Program-made: the position numbers and the translations under genes
In this document: piece by piece, positions 16,025 to 44,843 of the stretch
Layout of the letters: the number at the start of each line of letters is the position of its first letter
Position numbering within the stretch: position 1 is the first letter of the stretch
Source: Amia ocellicauda
Lineage: Eukaryota; Chordata; Actinopteri; Amiiformes; Amiidae
Assembly: GCF_036373705.1 (NCBI RefSeq)
Contig: NC_089863.1
Location: 22,752,619 to 22,816,618, forward strand
Length of the DNA stretch: 64,000 bases
Reading direction: 5' to 3'
Notes under the pieces: model-generated
Database searches by the model: none
Told to the model about the DNA's origin: nothing
The model's input: the letters and a program-made list of their open reading frames with translations, nothing else

Positions 16025-16071
16025 ATTTTATTCGCCAGCCAATGGGAGGCCGTGGGGGCGGGGCCAGGACG

Positions 16072-16080
<9 letters not shown>
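16025..16080 (+). promoter_or_regulatory. Candidate KCNN3 promoter element (CCAAT plus GC box)
   Basis: A CCAAT box (gccagccaatggg) is followed 12 bp later by ggggcggggcc, then a (GA)n tract (16078-16110). It sits about 1.2 kb upstream of the KCNN3 start codon. TSS not determined. Confidence 0.4.
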
Positions 16081-16114
<34 letters not shown>

Positions 16115-16703
16115 CGTGGGGAGCGCAACTGTACGACGGCGGAGGCGTGCGGAACAGCGAGACATTTCCATTGAGGGTTCAGATTTGTTATTTTACTTTT
16201 TTAAATATATATAATAATTCACGTTCTCCATTTTTTGTATGATCTGGGGGGATGCGAGAGATCTGGAGCATCGCCGTGCCGCTATGACCAATAATGCAAC
16301 AATAATGTGACAATAACGTGTCAATGATGTGAATACTAGTTGCAGCAGATGTGTCGAGTCCCTGCAGTTGCTACACTTCGCGACATTGATCTGGGAGCGA
16401 TATAAAGACTGGCCGAGAGAGAGAGAGAGAGAGAAGAAGAACAAAAATAGACCACAAAAGGAAAACCGAAATACACTCACACACAGAGAGAGATAGGGGA
16501 GGAATACCACGGAAGGACTGAAGGGAAATAGAAAACGATTGAAAAAGCGGAATATTCCTTTCTTTTTTCTTTTTTTTTGTATTTTGAATTTTTTGACAAG
16601 GATTCCATACAAAACCTGCGCTGGAGAGAGAGAGAGAGAGAGGCGGACAGACACACAGACTGAGACGGAGTTGAATGTGACCTGTCGGACTGACTGCATT
16701 TTC

Positions 16704-16757
<54 letters not shown>

Positions 16758-16768
16758 CATTATTATCA
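16704..16768. repeat. (ATT)n microsatellite in KCNN3 5' region
   Basis: About twenty tandem ATT units, lying in the probable 5' UTR or first intron of KCNN3. Confidence 0.95.
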
Positions 16769-17312
16769 AGAAAAGGCGACTGGATTGCGTGTGTTGAGTG
16801 TCAAGAACTGCGCTGATTGAGCCGAGAGACACGGACTGCCAGCACTGGCCAGAGAGAGGGTCACAGGGCTGAGACTGGGCGTGAGGGACAGACAGGGAGG
16901 GTGAGACAGGTGAGAAGGTGGGAGACGGGGAGAGAGAGCGAGAGAGAGAGGGAGAAAGGGTGGAAGAGGGAGTGAGGGGTGGAGGGGGGTAGTAGACGTG
17001 GGTTGGGGGGGGGGCAGAGGTGTGTGGTTGCCCGGGGCGGCGCTATGTTCCCAACCCAGAGTCAGCTCTCCTTTATCGGACCCCCATAGGATCCTCCTCC
17101 TTCCCTCCCTCCATCCCTTCATCACCCCCCTGCTCCTCCTCTTCCTGTCCCTCCATCTCTCCATCCCTACTTCCCTCTCCCCCATCCTAGTCAGTGTGTT
17201 CGTTTGTCTGTCAGTGTGTCAGTGTGTTTGTGTGTCTGTCAGTGTGTCAGTCAGTCAGTGTGTCAGTCTGTCACTGTGTCAGTCTGTCAGTACTGTAATT
17301 GTAATGTCAGTT

Positions 17313-31471
<14,159 letters not shown>

Positions 31472-31509
31472 GGGGGAGGGGGCAGGAGAGGCATGGAAGG
31501 GAGAGGAAG

Positions 31510-31530
31510 GTGGGTTTGTGGGGACGGAGG

Positions 31531-31577
<47 letters not shown>

Positions 31578-31580
31578 GGA
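31510..31580. repeat. (GA)n microsatellite in KCNN3 3' UTR
   Basis: A run of about 20 GA units 60 bp after the KCNN3 stop codon, so it is expected to be in the mRNA. Confidence 0.9.
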
Positions 31581-32440
31581 GAAGAGGACAGGGGGAGAGG
31601 AGGGGAGAGGAGGGGGAGCTTTAGTAGTAATCCAAAATGAAGAACAACAATAATAATGATAGTAATGACAGTAATAACAATAATGATCATCCCGTCTCTC
31701 CCTTGCTCATTCTTTCCGTTTCTTTGGCTCGTGATTCATTTTCTAGATTTTATACCGATTGCTGATTGTGCACATCCCTTTAAATGAACTGGCAACCAGA
31801 CTGACACGAACACACACTGACACACTGACACACACGGACAAGGACACACTTTCCAATGACTGAGTTCTGCAACCAAAGTGCTCTCTTCCATTGCATCAGA
31901 GACTCGATACAGAGGGAGAGAGGTGGGGAGGTGGGAGGGCCTCCATGTTTGTGTGCTTGTTTTTCTGAGGAGCAGAATGGGAAGAGGAATGAAAAAAAAC
32001 AAAAGAAAGGAAGAAGAGAAGAGATTACCTTTACTAACCTGTCCTGGGAGCTTCTTCAGCTGGACAGGAGGAGCCAGGAACCATAGAGACAGACACAGAC
32101 ACAGACACAGACACAGGGCAGCAGCGCCCCCTGCTGTCAGACTAAGCAGCCCCTTGCTGGCACTGTACCCAGTACACTGTATACACTGCCTCTATATATC
32201 TTTGTATGGCTTTTTATACTGCCGATATAGCATTATTACAATTCTAGGTACTATTACTATCTTATCCTCCTTGTTTATAACGATTAAACCTTTAATGACA
32301 GCGATAGTAATCATGGTAATAACGATGTAATTATAACTATACTGCTAGTGCGCTGCTGACCGAAGCCGCAGAGAGAATGTAAAGTTTTGTGTTTTACATT
32401 ATTTTATAATCTTTACAATTTTTATTTTAACAGAGAAAAA

Positions 32441-32446
32441 AATAAA
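32441..32446 (+). terminator. KCNN3 poly(A) signal
   Basis: AATAAA about 970 bp after the KCNN3 stop, in an A/T-rich stretch. Implies a 3' UTR of roughly 1 kb if used. Confidence 0.55.
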
Positions 32447-32721
32447 GTCTATATATCTATATCTACAGCTATATCAACACGGCGTCTGCTTCAGTGTGTG
32501 GGCTCATTGTGTGTATGTGTCAATGGTTGGATCTCTGGCCACTGAAGATTATGTGAAAGGGACAGTGAGGTTGTTTGCAAAGCAATATTGATCAAACAGG
32601 TTTATTGGGTTTGGGTTTATGGATTCCCCTGGTGACCCGGACGATCGGCTCCAACGCTATGGCCCAGCGCTGCCCTCTGGTGGCGCAGATGTGCAAGTGC
32701 CAGTGTTTCTGCTCTCTAGAT

Positions 32722-32883
32722 CAGTGGTTTTCAAACCGGTCATGGAGTATCCCCTGCCCCGCTGGTTTTTGTTCCAACCTAGGTTGAAGGTCAATTAAGG
32801 ATTCAATTAAGCAATTAAGACCTCGGTTGGAATAAAAAAACAGCAGGGCAGGGGATACTCCATGACCGGTTTGAAAACCACTG
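32722..32883. mobile_element. hAT-like MITE forming a hairpin
   Basis: Nearly palindromic 162-bp element with ends cagtggttttcaaaccggtc and its complement. The symmetry continues outside the element, so the arms extend to about 32692 and 32912 (about 85 bp each). Confidence 0.7.
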
Positions 32884-32941
32884 ATCTAGAGAGCAGAAAC
32901 ACTGGCACTGCAGGACTGGTTTGAAAACCCCTGCTCTAGAT

Positions 32942-33235
32942 CAGTGGTTCCCAATCCTGTTCCTACCCTGCTGGCTTCTGTTCTAACGGAGTTCTTAAAT
33001 ACTTAATTGAACTTTAATTGAAGTAATAATTTGCTTACATTTGGCTTTTAAAATTGCGTAACTGATAATAAGTTGGTTCCTTAATAAGTGCCGAATACAA
33101 CTGTATACTTCACTTCAAACCCCTACTGTTTAAAATAATTCAATTAGTTCAATTAAGGGTCCAATTAAGTAATTGAGAGCTCGGTCGGAACAAAAACCAG
33201 CTGGGTCGGGGCTCCTCCAAGACCAGGAACCACTG
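32942..33235. mobile_element. hAT-like MITE with 8-bp target duplication
   Basis: Ends cagtggttcccaatcctg and ccaggaaccactg. Flanked by ctctagat and atctagat (7 of 8 match). Contains no ORF. The right end resembles a solo end at 60156-60224. Confidence 0.7.
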
Positions 33236-33243
33236 ATCTAGAT

Positions 33244-34740
33244 GAAGTACGAAGAGAGGCTCCGTCTCAGAATCTATTTTAAACGACATATTGAGGAAAT
33301 CAATATTTTTTAATTAAATTAAGAAAAACAAAAACGATTAAAATAATAAAACGACAATAATAATAGTATCAGTCATTTTAAGTCCCAGCGGACACTAAGT
33401 CCAACAGTAGCCGTGCTCTGATTTATAATCTTGAGTTATTAATGGGCATTTTGATGGTGTCTGACGTAACGCACCCCCTCTTCCTCCACTCATTCTTTAA
33501 ACACTATGCTGTACGTATGTACATAAGTATATACCAATACTATTCGATGCTCAACGCACAGTGGGCGCTTCTGTTTGAGTGCTTTACAACTTTCTATCAG
33601 TTTCAAAAAGCCCCGTCTCCCCCCATCTCCCAGGTCCAGCTGCTCCGTTTCCCCTCTGTCTGTCATTATTTGGACATTTAAACCCATCCTGTTATATATA
33701 AGCGTTGCAGCCGAAAAGTCTCCCATCCACAGCTGTTTAATGTGTTCCAGGGATACTCTCGCGTGGTTTGGTTGTTAATTGGAGAGTAACCCGTGACGAA
33801 CCCACAGCGATGACAGGTGATCAAGGATGCACATTTTACCTTATTCAGCCATAATTATCATTTTAGTACTTTCGTTTTATAAATATATAGACACACTAAT
33901 ATAAAAGCAGGTAATGACGTACCAGTCATTTCAGTCCTAAAAATGCGGTTATTTTACTTTAAGGGAGGACATTATATTGATACAGGAGCCATTTGATCTG
34001 CTCTAAGTATGATTGTTTCGCATTTGAGATTATACAACATAATTAATCTCCACTCTGTCCTTGACGTCAGAATCCGACTTCCAATACAATTCAGACTTTG
34101 CATTGTTTTCATCATCATTAACAGAAAAGGAGTACAATTGCACAGACTGGACAGTATAACTCTCTCACACACACACTATAATGAAATAGCAAGGAAGGGA
34201 CAGTTGGTCTCACACGGGCTCCAGTGATGGACGAATTGGCTCACATAGAGGAGCCGGATGCGACCCCTCAACCAAGGGACCGGAGAACATCACATTACTG
34301 CACAAGCGGCCTGTCAGTGCAGCCCCCCACTACCCAGGGACTGCGGGGTCTCTGCAGAGCAGACCAGGGAAGAGCTGCAGTTGTCCACCATTACAGTTGT
34401 AAGTTTGTCCAAAATAATTGTACATTATAAGGATGACAAATGGGAGTTATTGGGACTGTGCTGTTGTCACCCCCTGGTGGAGTGGCAGCGCCACTGCAGC
34501 CGATCTGACGGTCACCATGCTGCATGGCACATTACCTGGGTGACACCAACACAGCTGCACTGTACCTGGGTGACACGGACACTCCTACACTGACACCGAC
34601 ACTCCCACACACTGACAGACTGTACCTGGCTGACACTGACACCTGCACTGTAGCTGTGTACTCGTGTGTGCGTCAGAAATCCCTTTTCTCAAAGACACAA
34701 TCACTGTAAAGTGCGATACACAGAGTGACACAGATGGACT
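33244..34740. other. Intergenic DNA between KCNN3 and RPS27
   Basis: AT-rich, with a short tandem run near 34525-34650 (ctgggtgacacnnacac). No exon, RNA gene or clear mobile element recognised. Confidence 0.5.
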
Positions 34741-34923
34741 TTTGTAACGAAAAATCAAGTTTATTGTGAAGCGGGGTGGGTTGCAGGGGGGGGGTGCAGG
34801 GTCAGAGCGGACATTCTACTCCCCCCTCCACCCCCCCCCCGCAAAGTTGCCAAGGGTACAGTTGTCATCACGGCGAGGACATCACTGTGCCAGCAGCCCC
34901 CCCAACCCCACAGAGCCACTAGG

Positions 34924-38062
<3,139 letters not shown>

Positions 38063-38079
38063 GTTGGCGTGATTCAAGC

Positions 38080-38220
38080 CGCTGCCGAAAAGAAGGAAGA
38101 ACCGGAAGCAGGGGGTTAATATAAATGGGGTTCGCAGGCACGGAGCGGAAGTGACGTCCTTGAGTGGCGCGGCGTGGCGGCCATTTTGATAAGGTCAAAG
38201 CCAATCCTGTCTATTGGTCC
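38080..38220 (-). promoter_or_regulatory. RPS27 promoter: 5'TOP start, TATA-like box, CCAAT pair
   Basis: On the minus strand a pyrimidine run (cttccttcttttcgg, about 38085-38099) lies 25-35 bp before the ATG and fits the 5'TOP start of ribosomal-protein mRNAs. A TATA-like ttatattaa lies at about 38118-38125. Two CCAAT motifs in opposite orientation lie near 38200-38218, and the region is shared with divergent RAB13. Confidence 0.6.
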
Positions 38221-39075
38221 CTTTAGAACTTTTATAGAAAGGCTAATATATATATCATATTTAAGAAAATGTGACATATACAAAACCCTACTGTTTTAAA
38301 GAGACAGGCAGATACAGACACACAGGCAGAAACACAATCTCGGAGACAGACACGCAGTTAGATACAGAAACTCGTTATTTTGTTTCTCATCAGCGCCCCC
38401 TGTCTATGACATGCACGCCGTTACGTCATAACAGTTACTCTCGTCTCATGAAAAAAAGAAAAAAAAAGTTCTGGTGTCCTTCTCCGTCTCTCACTCTACG
38501 TAACTTTTTCGGGAACTTGGGAAAGCGAAACCCAGGGCGGATTATTCGGAAATACGGGACCGCCGGGGCTGCTGTTTGGAGGTGCAGGGGTGCAGAGGCA
38601 GAGAGAGGGGCAGAGACACGGAGGGGGACACGGCGGGTGAGGACCCGGGGGCATCTAGACCGACCGACGGGCAAAACGGACAGACGGAGCAAAACGAGAG
38701 AAAACGCGATTGTTGAAACAAAACAATAGAAAGGAAAGAGAGAGGGGCGGTTCTACGTGGCCGCTGGAATACAACGGAGGGCAGACAGTCGTGTCACTCC
38801 TGTTAAAACTCACAATCTGGGGAGAAAGAGAAAACAGCCCAGCCCGCATCGGAGCAGGACGGTGGCAGACTAATCACAGCAAGACAAACACTCAGCTGCA
38901 CGGCTTTTATTTTTGGTGTTAATATTGTTAAAAATAGGGTCCTTATATATTCTTGATCGTTTTCCCACACCTCCCACAGTGGATCTGGGGACACGGATCT
39001 GTGTCGTGTGTGTGAGTGTGTGTGTGTCTGTGCGTGTGTGTTGTGGGCTGTGCCAGTCTGTGTCCTCCTGAAAAC

Positions 39076-39216
39076 ATGGCCAAGAAGTACGACTTTCTCT
39101 TCAAACTGCTCCTGATCGGGGACAGCGGCGTCGGAAAGACCTGTCTGATCATCAGATTCGCCGAAGACAACTTTAACTCAACTTACATCTCCACCATCGG
39201 TGAGAAATTACAGATG

Positions 39217-39262
<46 letters not shown>

Positions 39263-41732
39263 ACACTTTTAAACCTGCTGGGTTGAATTCTATACACAAT
39301 TGAGTGAGGTATTTGATCCCCTGCTGATTTTGTACGTTTGCCCACTGACAAAGAAATGATCAGTCTATAATTTTAATGGTAGGTGTATTTTAACAGTGAG
39401 AGACAGAATAACAACAAAAAAATCCAGAAAAAAAGCATTTCAAAAAAGTTATAAATTGATTTGCATGTTAATGAGGGAAATAAGTATTTGATCCCCTATC
39501 AATCAGCAAGATTTCTGGCTCCCAGGTGTCTTTTATACAGGTAACGAGCTGAGATTAGGAGCACTCTCTTAAAGGCAGTGCTCCTAATCTCAGCTCGTTA
39601 CCTGTATAAAAGACACCTGTCCACAGAAGCACTCAATCAATCAGATTCCAAACTCTCCACCATGGCCAAGACCAAAGAGCTGTCCAAGGATGTCAGGGAC
39701 AAGATTGTAGACCTACACAAGGCTGGAATGGGCTACAAGACCATCGCCAAGCAGCTTGGTGAGAAGGTGACAACAGTTGGTGCGATTATTTGCAAATGGA
39801 AGGAACACAAAATAACTGTCAGTCTCCCTCGGTCTGGGGCTCCATGCAAGATCTCACCTCGTGGAGTTTCAATGATCATGAGAACGGTGAGGAATCAGCC
39901 CAGAACTACACGGGAGGATCTTGTTAATGATCTCAAGGCAGCTGGGACCATAGTCACCAAGAAAACAATTGGTAACACACTACGCCGTGAAGGACTGAAA
40001 TCCTGCAGCGCCCGCAAGGTCCCCCTGCTCAAGAAAGCACATGTACAGGCCCGTCTGAAGTTTGCCAATGAACATCTGAATGATTCAGAGGAGAACTGGG
40101 TGAAAGTGTTGTGGTCAGATGAGACCAAAATCGAGCTCTTTGGCATCAACTCAACTCGCCGTGTTTGGAGGAGGAGGAATGACCCCAAGAACACCATCCC
40201 CACCGTCAAACATGGAGGTGGAAACATTATGCTTTGGGGGTGTTTTTCTGCTAAGGGGACAGGACAACTGCACCGCATCAAAGGGACGATGGACAGGGCC
40301 ATGTACTGTCAGATCTTGGGTGAGAACCTCCTTCCCTCAGCCAGGGCATTGAAAATGGGTCGTGGATGGGTATTCCAGCATGACAATGACCCAAAACACA
40401 CAGCCAAGGCAACAAAGGAGTGGCTCAAGAAGAAGCACATTAAGGTGCTGGAGTGGCCTAGCCAGCCTCCAGACCTTAATCCCATAGAAAATCTGTGGAG
40501 GGAGCTGAAGGTTCGAGTTGCCAAACGTCAGCCTCGAAACCTTAATGACTTGGAGAGGATCTGCAAAGAGGAGTGGGACAAAATCCTTCCTGAGATGTGT
40601 GCAAACCTGGTGGCCAACTACAAGAAACGTCTGACCTCTGTGATTGCCAACAAGGGTTTTGCCACCAAGTACTAAGTCGAAGGGCTCAAATACTTATTTC
40701 CCTCATTAACATGCAAATCATTTTATAACTTTTTTGAAATGCGTTTTTCTGGATTTTGTTGTTGTTATTCTGTCTCTCACTGTTAAAATTCACCTACCAT
40801 TAAAATTATAGACTGATCATTTCTTTGTCAGTGGGCAAACGTACAAAATCAGCAGGGGATCAAATAATTTTTTCCCTCACTGTATGTATCAGTCAATCAG
40901 TATATCAGTGTAACAATCAGTCAGTGTGTCAATCAGTGTATCAGTGAGTCGATCAGTATATCAGTGTGTCAATCAGTGTATCAGTGTGTCAATCGGTCAG
41001 TGAGTCAGTTATTGCTTCAGTGTGTCAGTCAGTCACTGTATCAATCATTCAGTGTGTCTATCAGTATATCAATGTGTCAGTCAGCCAGTGTGTTAACCAG
41101 TGTATCAGTGTGTCAGTCAGTGTATCAGTCAGTCTCAGTCAGTTAGCCAGTCAGCCAGTATATCAGTGTGTCAGTCAGTCAGCCAGTGTGTCTGTCAGAC
41201 AGTTAGTGTCAGTCAGACAGTCAGTGTGTCAATTAGTCAATCAGTGTGTCTGTCAGTCAGTGTGTCTGTCTGTCAGTCAGTCAGTGTGTCTGTCAGTCTC
41301 ATAGTAGAGTGGTGTAGCGGGTCCTGGCAGTTTGAGACACTCCTCCCTCTCTCTCTCTTTCTCTCTCCCTCTCTTTGTCTCTCCCTCCCTTCCTTCCTGT
41401 CTCTCTCCTTCTCTGCGTGTAGACAGCATGTCGAGGCGTGTCGGGGTGTGTTCCAGGCAGTGAGAGTGCCAGTGAGAGTCAGTCTGTGTTTCCAAGGCGA
41501 TCCATGGGTACTCAACCCACATGACCCGAACAACCCCCTCCCGTCCCCACTCTAGACTGGGTATCTTGCTACAAATCTGTAACTCTCCCTCTTTCCCTCC
41601 CTCCCCATAATGTAAACACTCTTTCCTCCATCCCCCCTTCCCTCTCTCCCTCCCTATCTCTCTCCAGATCTCTCCCTCCCTTCTCTGTTTGGAGTGGCAG
41701 ATTTCCTCCACAGATGTGCATACATAAAGTGA

Positions 41733-41790
<58 letters not shown>

Positions 41791-42089
41791 CATCTCTCTC
41801 TGCAGGAATAGATTTCAAAGTGAAGACCGTTGAAGTCGAGGGGAAGAAGGTGAAGCTGCAGGTGTGGTGAGTCTCAGCCTCACTGCATACATCCATCTTC
41901 ACTCCGCCTTCTGTTATTCTATTTATAATCCTAACATACTGTCTGTGTCTGTGTGTGTGTGTCTGTCTCTGTGCGTGTGTGTTTCTGTGTGTCTGTGTGT
42001 GTTTGTGTTTTGACAGGGACACTGCTGGCCAAGAGAGATTCAAGACAATCACTACTGCCTACTACCGTGGAGCTATGGTGAGGAGGACA

Positions 42090-42129
<40 letters not shown>

Positions 42130-42142
42130 CTCTCTCTCACTT

Positions 42143-42205
<63 letters not shown>

Positions 42206-43273
42206 TACCTACAGGGGCAGACAACATCAGTGGCATCAGTTTGATCTGATTGCTGCTATCTCTGATTCACATGATGCATTCATTTCCTGGAACTGTATCT
42301 GTCTGTCCGTCCCTCCCTTGCCTAGGGGATCATCCTGGTCTATGACATCACCGACGATAAGTCCTTCGAGAACATACAGAACTGGATGAAAAGCATCAAG
42401 GAGGTGAGAGTGGAGGTAGCAGAGATAGGACAGGGAGAGAGGGAGGAGGGAGAGAGAGGACAGGGAGAGAGGGAGGAGGGAGAGAGAGGACAGGGAGAGA
42501 GGGAGGAGGGAGGAGGGAGAGAGAGGACAGGGACCGAGGGAGGGAGGGAGGAGGGAGAGAGAGGACAGGGACCGAGGGAGGGAGGGAGGGAGGGAGGGAG
42601 GAGGCAGAGAGAGAAGAGGAGGTGCTATAGAGATGAGGACAAGGGAGGTGGGGAGGGACCAAGGGAGGAAGGAGGGAGGAAGGGGGGAGGAAGAGGAGGA
42701 GGAGGAGGGGAAGGAGAAATAAAGAGTGAGGAGAGGAGGGGATTCAGACTGACACTCCCGGCTGTTTGTTCTTTCCCCCCAGAATGCCTCAGCAGGGGTC
42801 TGCAGGATGTTGCTCGGCAACAAGTGTGACATTGAGGCCAAGAGGAAGATTTCCAAAGAGACCGGGGAGAAGGTGGGGCTTTGATCCATCAGTGACCAAT
42901 CACAGCCGTCCCTCTGCCTGACAGAGAGTTTCTGTGTTACTATTGGTAGACTGGTCTGTCTGTCTGGCTGGCTGGCTGACTATAACTGTCTGTGTGTCTG
43001 TTACAATGGTAAAGATGGTTAGTGTGACTGAGGCGAATGATAATGACACCTAACAATGACGAGGCTCCGACTGTGACTGTGTGTGTGGTGTCATTGTGCG
43101 GTGTGGTGGTGTCATTGTGCTGTTGTTTTGTCATGTGCAGCTGGCGAGAGACCACGGGATTCGATTCTTCGAGACCAGTGCCAAGTCCAGCATCAACGTG
43201 GAGGAGGTGAGTCTGTGGGCCAGACTGTCTGTCTGTCTGACTGCGTTGGCTGTGTATATCAGTCTGTCTGTTA

Positions 43274-43314
<41 letters not shown>

Positions 43315-43586
43315 ACCAGTCTTTCATGGCTCTAGCTCGAGACATTCTACAGAAGATGGGGAAGAAATCAGTGAGTACCCCACCGCACGGTGTTATGTTT
43401 TAATTTTGATTGAGACTGATTAGTTGCTTAATGAAGACAAGCTGTCCTGTGTGACGCATGGCCTTCACTGACCCTGCTGTACTGTACTGATGTGTCTGTG
43501 TGTCTGTCTTTTTACAGGCCATGGGAGGTCGGGAGATGCAGCTGAACACAACGGAGAAGAAAGCGTCCAAATGCTCATTAGTGTAA
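39076..43586 (+). CDS. rab13: RAB13 small GTPase
   Basis: Rab GTPase of the Rab8/13 group, acting in recycling and delivery to epithelial tight junctions. Eight coding exons: 39076-39199, 41806-41866, 42017-42077, 42326-42403, 42783-42872, 43141-43206, 43320-43370 and 43518-43586. The 600 nt give 199 aa (human about 203). Nucleotide-binding motifs are intact: GDSGVGKT (P-loop), switch [27 protein letters not shown] and [15 protein letters not shown] and KSIKENASAG favour RAB13 over RAB8. The C-terminus KCSLV is a CAAX-type prenylation signal with Val last, where human has CSLG. Intron 1 contains a complete Tc1 element. Introns also carry long (CT)n, (CA)n and GGGAGA tracts. Confidence 0.96.
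39523..39619. repeat. Perfect 42-bp inverted repeat (13-nt loop) before the Tc1 ORF
   Basis: Arms 39523-39564 and 39578-39619 are exact reverse complements. The hairpin ends about 42 bp before the transposase ATG. Confidence 0.97.
39662..40675 (+). CDS. Tc1-like transposase (DD34E)
   Basis: Open frame of 337 aa from the Kozak-like ccaccATGG; an upstream in-frame ATG at 39578 lies in the hairpin and is unlikely. Paired-like domain ([20 protein letters not shown]), then catalytic Asp in [11 protein letters not shown], Asp in [12 protein letters not shown] and Glu in [12 protein letters not shown]; 34 residues separate the last two. From memory of the fish family, about three residues are missing at RRRNDPKNT, where other copies have a longer segment. 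There is no stop or frameshift, so the deletion is the only visible damage. Confidence 0.9.
   Translation: MAKTKELSKDVRDKIVDLHKAGMGYKTIAKQLGEKVTTVGAIICKWKEHKITVSLPRSGAPCKISPRGVSMIMRTVRNQPRTTREDLVNDLKAAGTIVTKKTIGNTLRREGLKSCSARKVPLLKKAHVQARLKFANEHLNDSEENWVKVLWSDETKIELFGINSTRRVWRRRNDPKNTIPTVKHGGGNIMLWGCFSAKGTGQLHRIKGTMDRAMYCQILGENLLPSARALKMGRGWVFQHDNDPKHTAKATKEWLKKKHIKVLEWPSQPPDLNPIENLWRELKVRVAKRQPRNLNDLERICKEEWDKILPEMCANLVANYKKRLTSVIANKGFATKY
40885..41305. repeat. CAGT/TCAG-rich satellite
   Basis: About 0.4 kb of degenerate tcagtgtgtcag units in RAB13 intron 1, starting exactly where the Tc1 element ends. Open frames in it are artefacts. Confidence 0.9.
42095..42202. repeat. Compound (CA)n-(CT)n-(CA)n microsatellite in RAB13 intron 3
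   Basis: Two long CA runs separated by a CT-rich core, starting about 20 bp after the donor of exon 3. A (CT)n run in intron 1 at 41727-41786 similarly abuts the acceptor of exon 2. Confidence 0.95.
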
Positions 43587-44020
43587 TGAGTAGAGCTGTA
43601 GGGGGGCGGGGGTGGGTCTGAGGGGGGGCACAGTTACAGACTGACGAACAGACGGACGGACAGGACAGACTGACACACGGACATTGTGAACACTCACACT
43701 CACACACACACACACACACATACTGAGACATGAACGCACTGACACACACACACACATACACACTCTCGCATCGATACCTACACTCACATACAAACGTACT
43801 CCTTCCATGCACACAGGGAGGGAGGAACGAAGTAAGGAGGGACAGAGAGAGAGAGAGAGAGAAGGTGGAAGGAAGGAGGGAGAGAGAGGGAGGGAGGGAG
43901 GAAATAGAGAGGGAGAGAGAGAGGAAGGAAGGAGAGGGAGGAGGAAGGGAGAGAGAGGGGGAAAAACACGTGATGAAGGTAAGAGGAGAGAATGATAGAA
44001 AGAGGTGTGAAAACAGATAC

Positions 44021-44054
<34 letters not shown>

Positions 44055-44584
44055 CAACTTTCTACCAGAGTTACCCAACATCCTGTCTTGTTCCTGTTAA
44101 TGCAGAGTCACTTTCTTCCTGCTAGCTGTAGGTCTTGTATTCTCACTCCAACGTAGTATGTGTGTCTGTCTGTGTGTCTGTGTCAGTGTGTATGTTTGTC
44201 TACATATCATTTTCTGTCATTCCCTCTCTGTGTGTGTGTCTGTCTTGTCTCAGTGTGTCTGTCTGTCCTTTGTTGCTTGTAGCACGTTCCCTTCTGTTAC
44301 GCTGCTGTGTGCAGATAGTGTCCATTCCTTTTCGATCAATATATGGAAATAAATAAATCCCTAAGAATTCTTTAAAAAGAAAATTGTAAGTCTTTTTAAT
44401 TTGTGTTGTATTATTCTATCTTTGTTGTAGGCATTATAATAATTACTTAATTATTGTAATTCCTAAATTATTATTATTACTATAATCATCATCATAATGA
44501 AGAGGAAGAGGCAGAAAATGGAGATGAGGAAGATGAAAGAACCTGCTTTTGAGCAAGGAGTCCTCAGCGAACGGACACTGAATA

Positions 44585-44760
44585 AACACTACACGTCCCA
44601 TCAGGCCGTTCGCCTCACAGGAAGTGCGTATAATGTCCGTCACTTGCGTCTCTCCCACTCATTGGTCTCCTCTGACGGCGAGAGCCGCGATTGGACGACG
44701 TCGGGCAGGGGGCGTGGCTCGGTCCTACGTGGCGTATAAAGATGCGGAAGGGGCGGCGTC
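44585..44760 (+). promoter_or_regulatory. APH1A promoter
   Basis: In order: a ZNF143-like actacacgtcccatcag (44588), two inverted CCAAT boxes (cattggt near 44660, gattgg near 44691), a CRE-like gacgtc (44697-44702), a GC box ggggcgtggc (44709) and a TATA-like gtataaaga (44733-44741). It is about 110 bp upstream of the APH1A start codon. Confidence 0.65.
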
Positions 44761-44843
44761 CCTGTAACGTGGGGGCAGCGACGTTTTGTAAATAAGACAA
44801 GAATCGATATCATACAAATATTAATAAGGACAGGAAGGAGGAG

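Larger units (their letters stand above)
39295..40882 (+). mobile_element. Tc1-like transposon (DD34E) in RAB13 intron 1
   Basis: Long inverted repeats of roughly 200 bp at both ends, the inner parts (tgatcagtctataattttaa) nearly perfect. The right end reads ttccctcactg followed by TA (40883-40884). The left end is eroded (caattgagtgagg), so its border is approximate. Inner repeats near 39465-39500 and 40690-40725 (atttccctcattaacatgca) give the IR/DR layout of Sleeping-Beauty-type elements. Confidence 0.93.

Noticed and set aside
16998-17312. Upstream extension of KCNN3 to the ATG at 16998
   Set aside because: The added residues come from CT-rich and TCAGTGTG repeats and match nothing in the family; the start at 17313 has better context.
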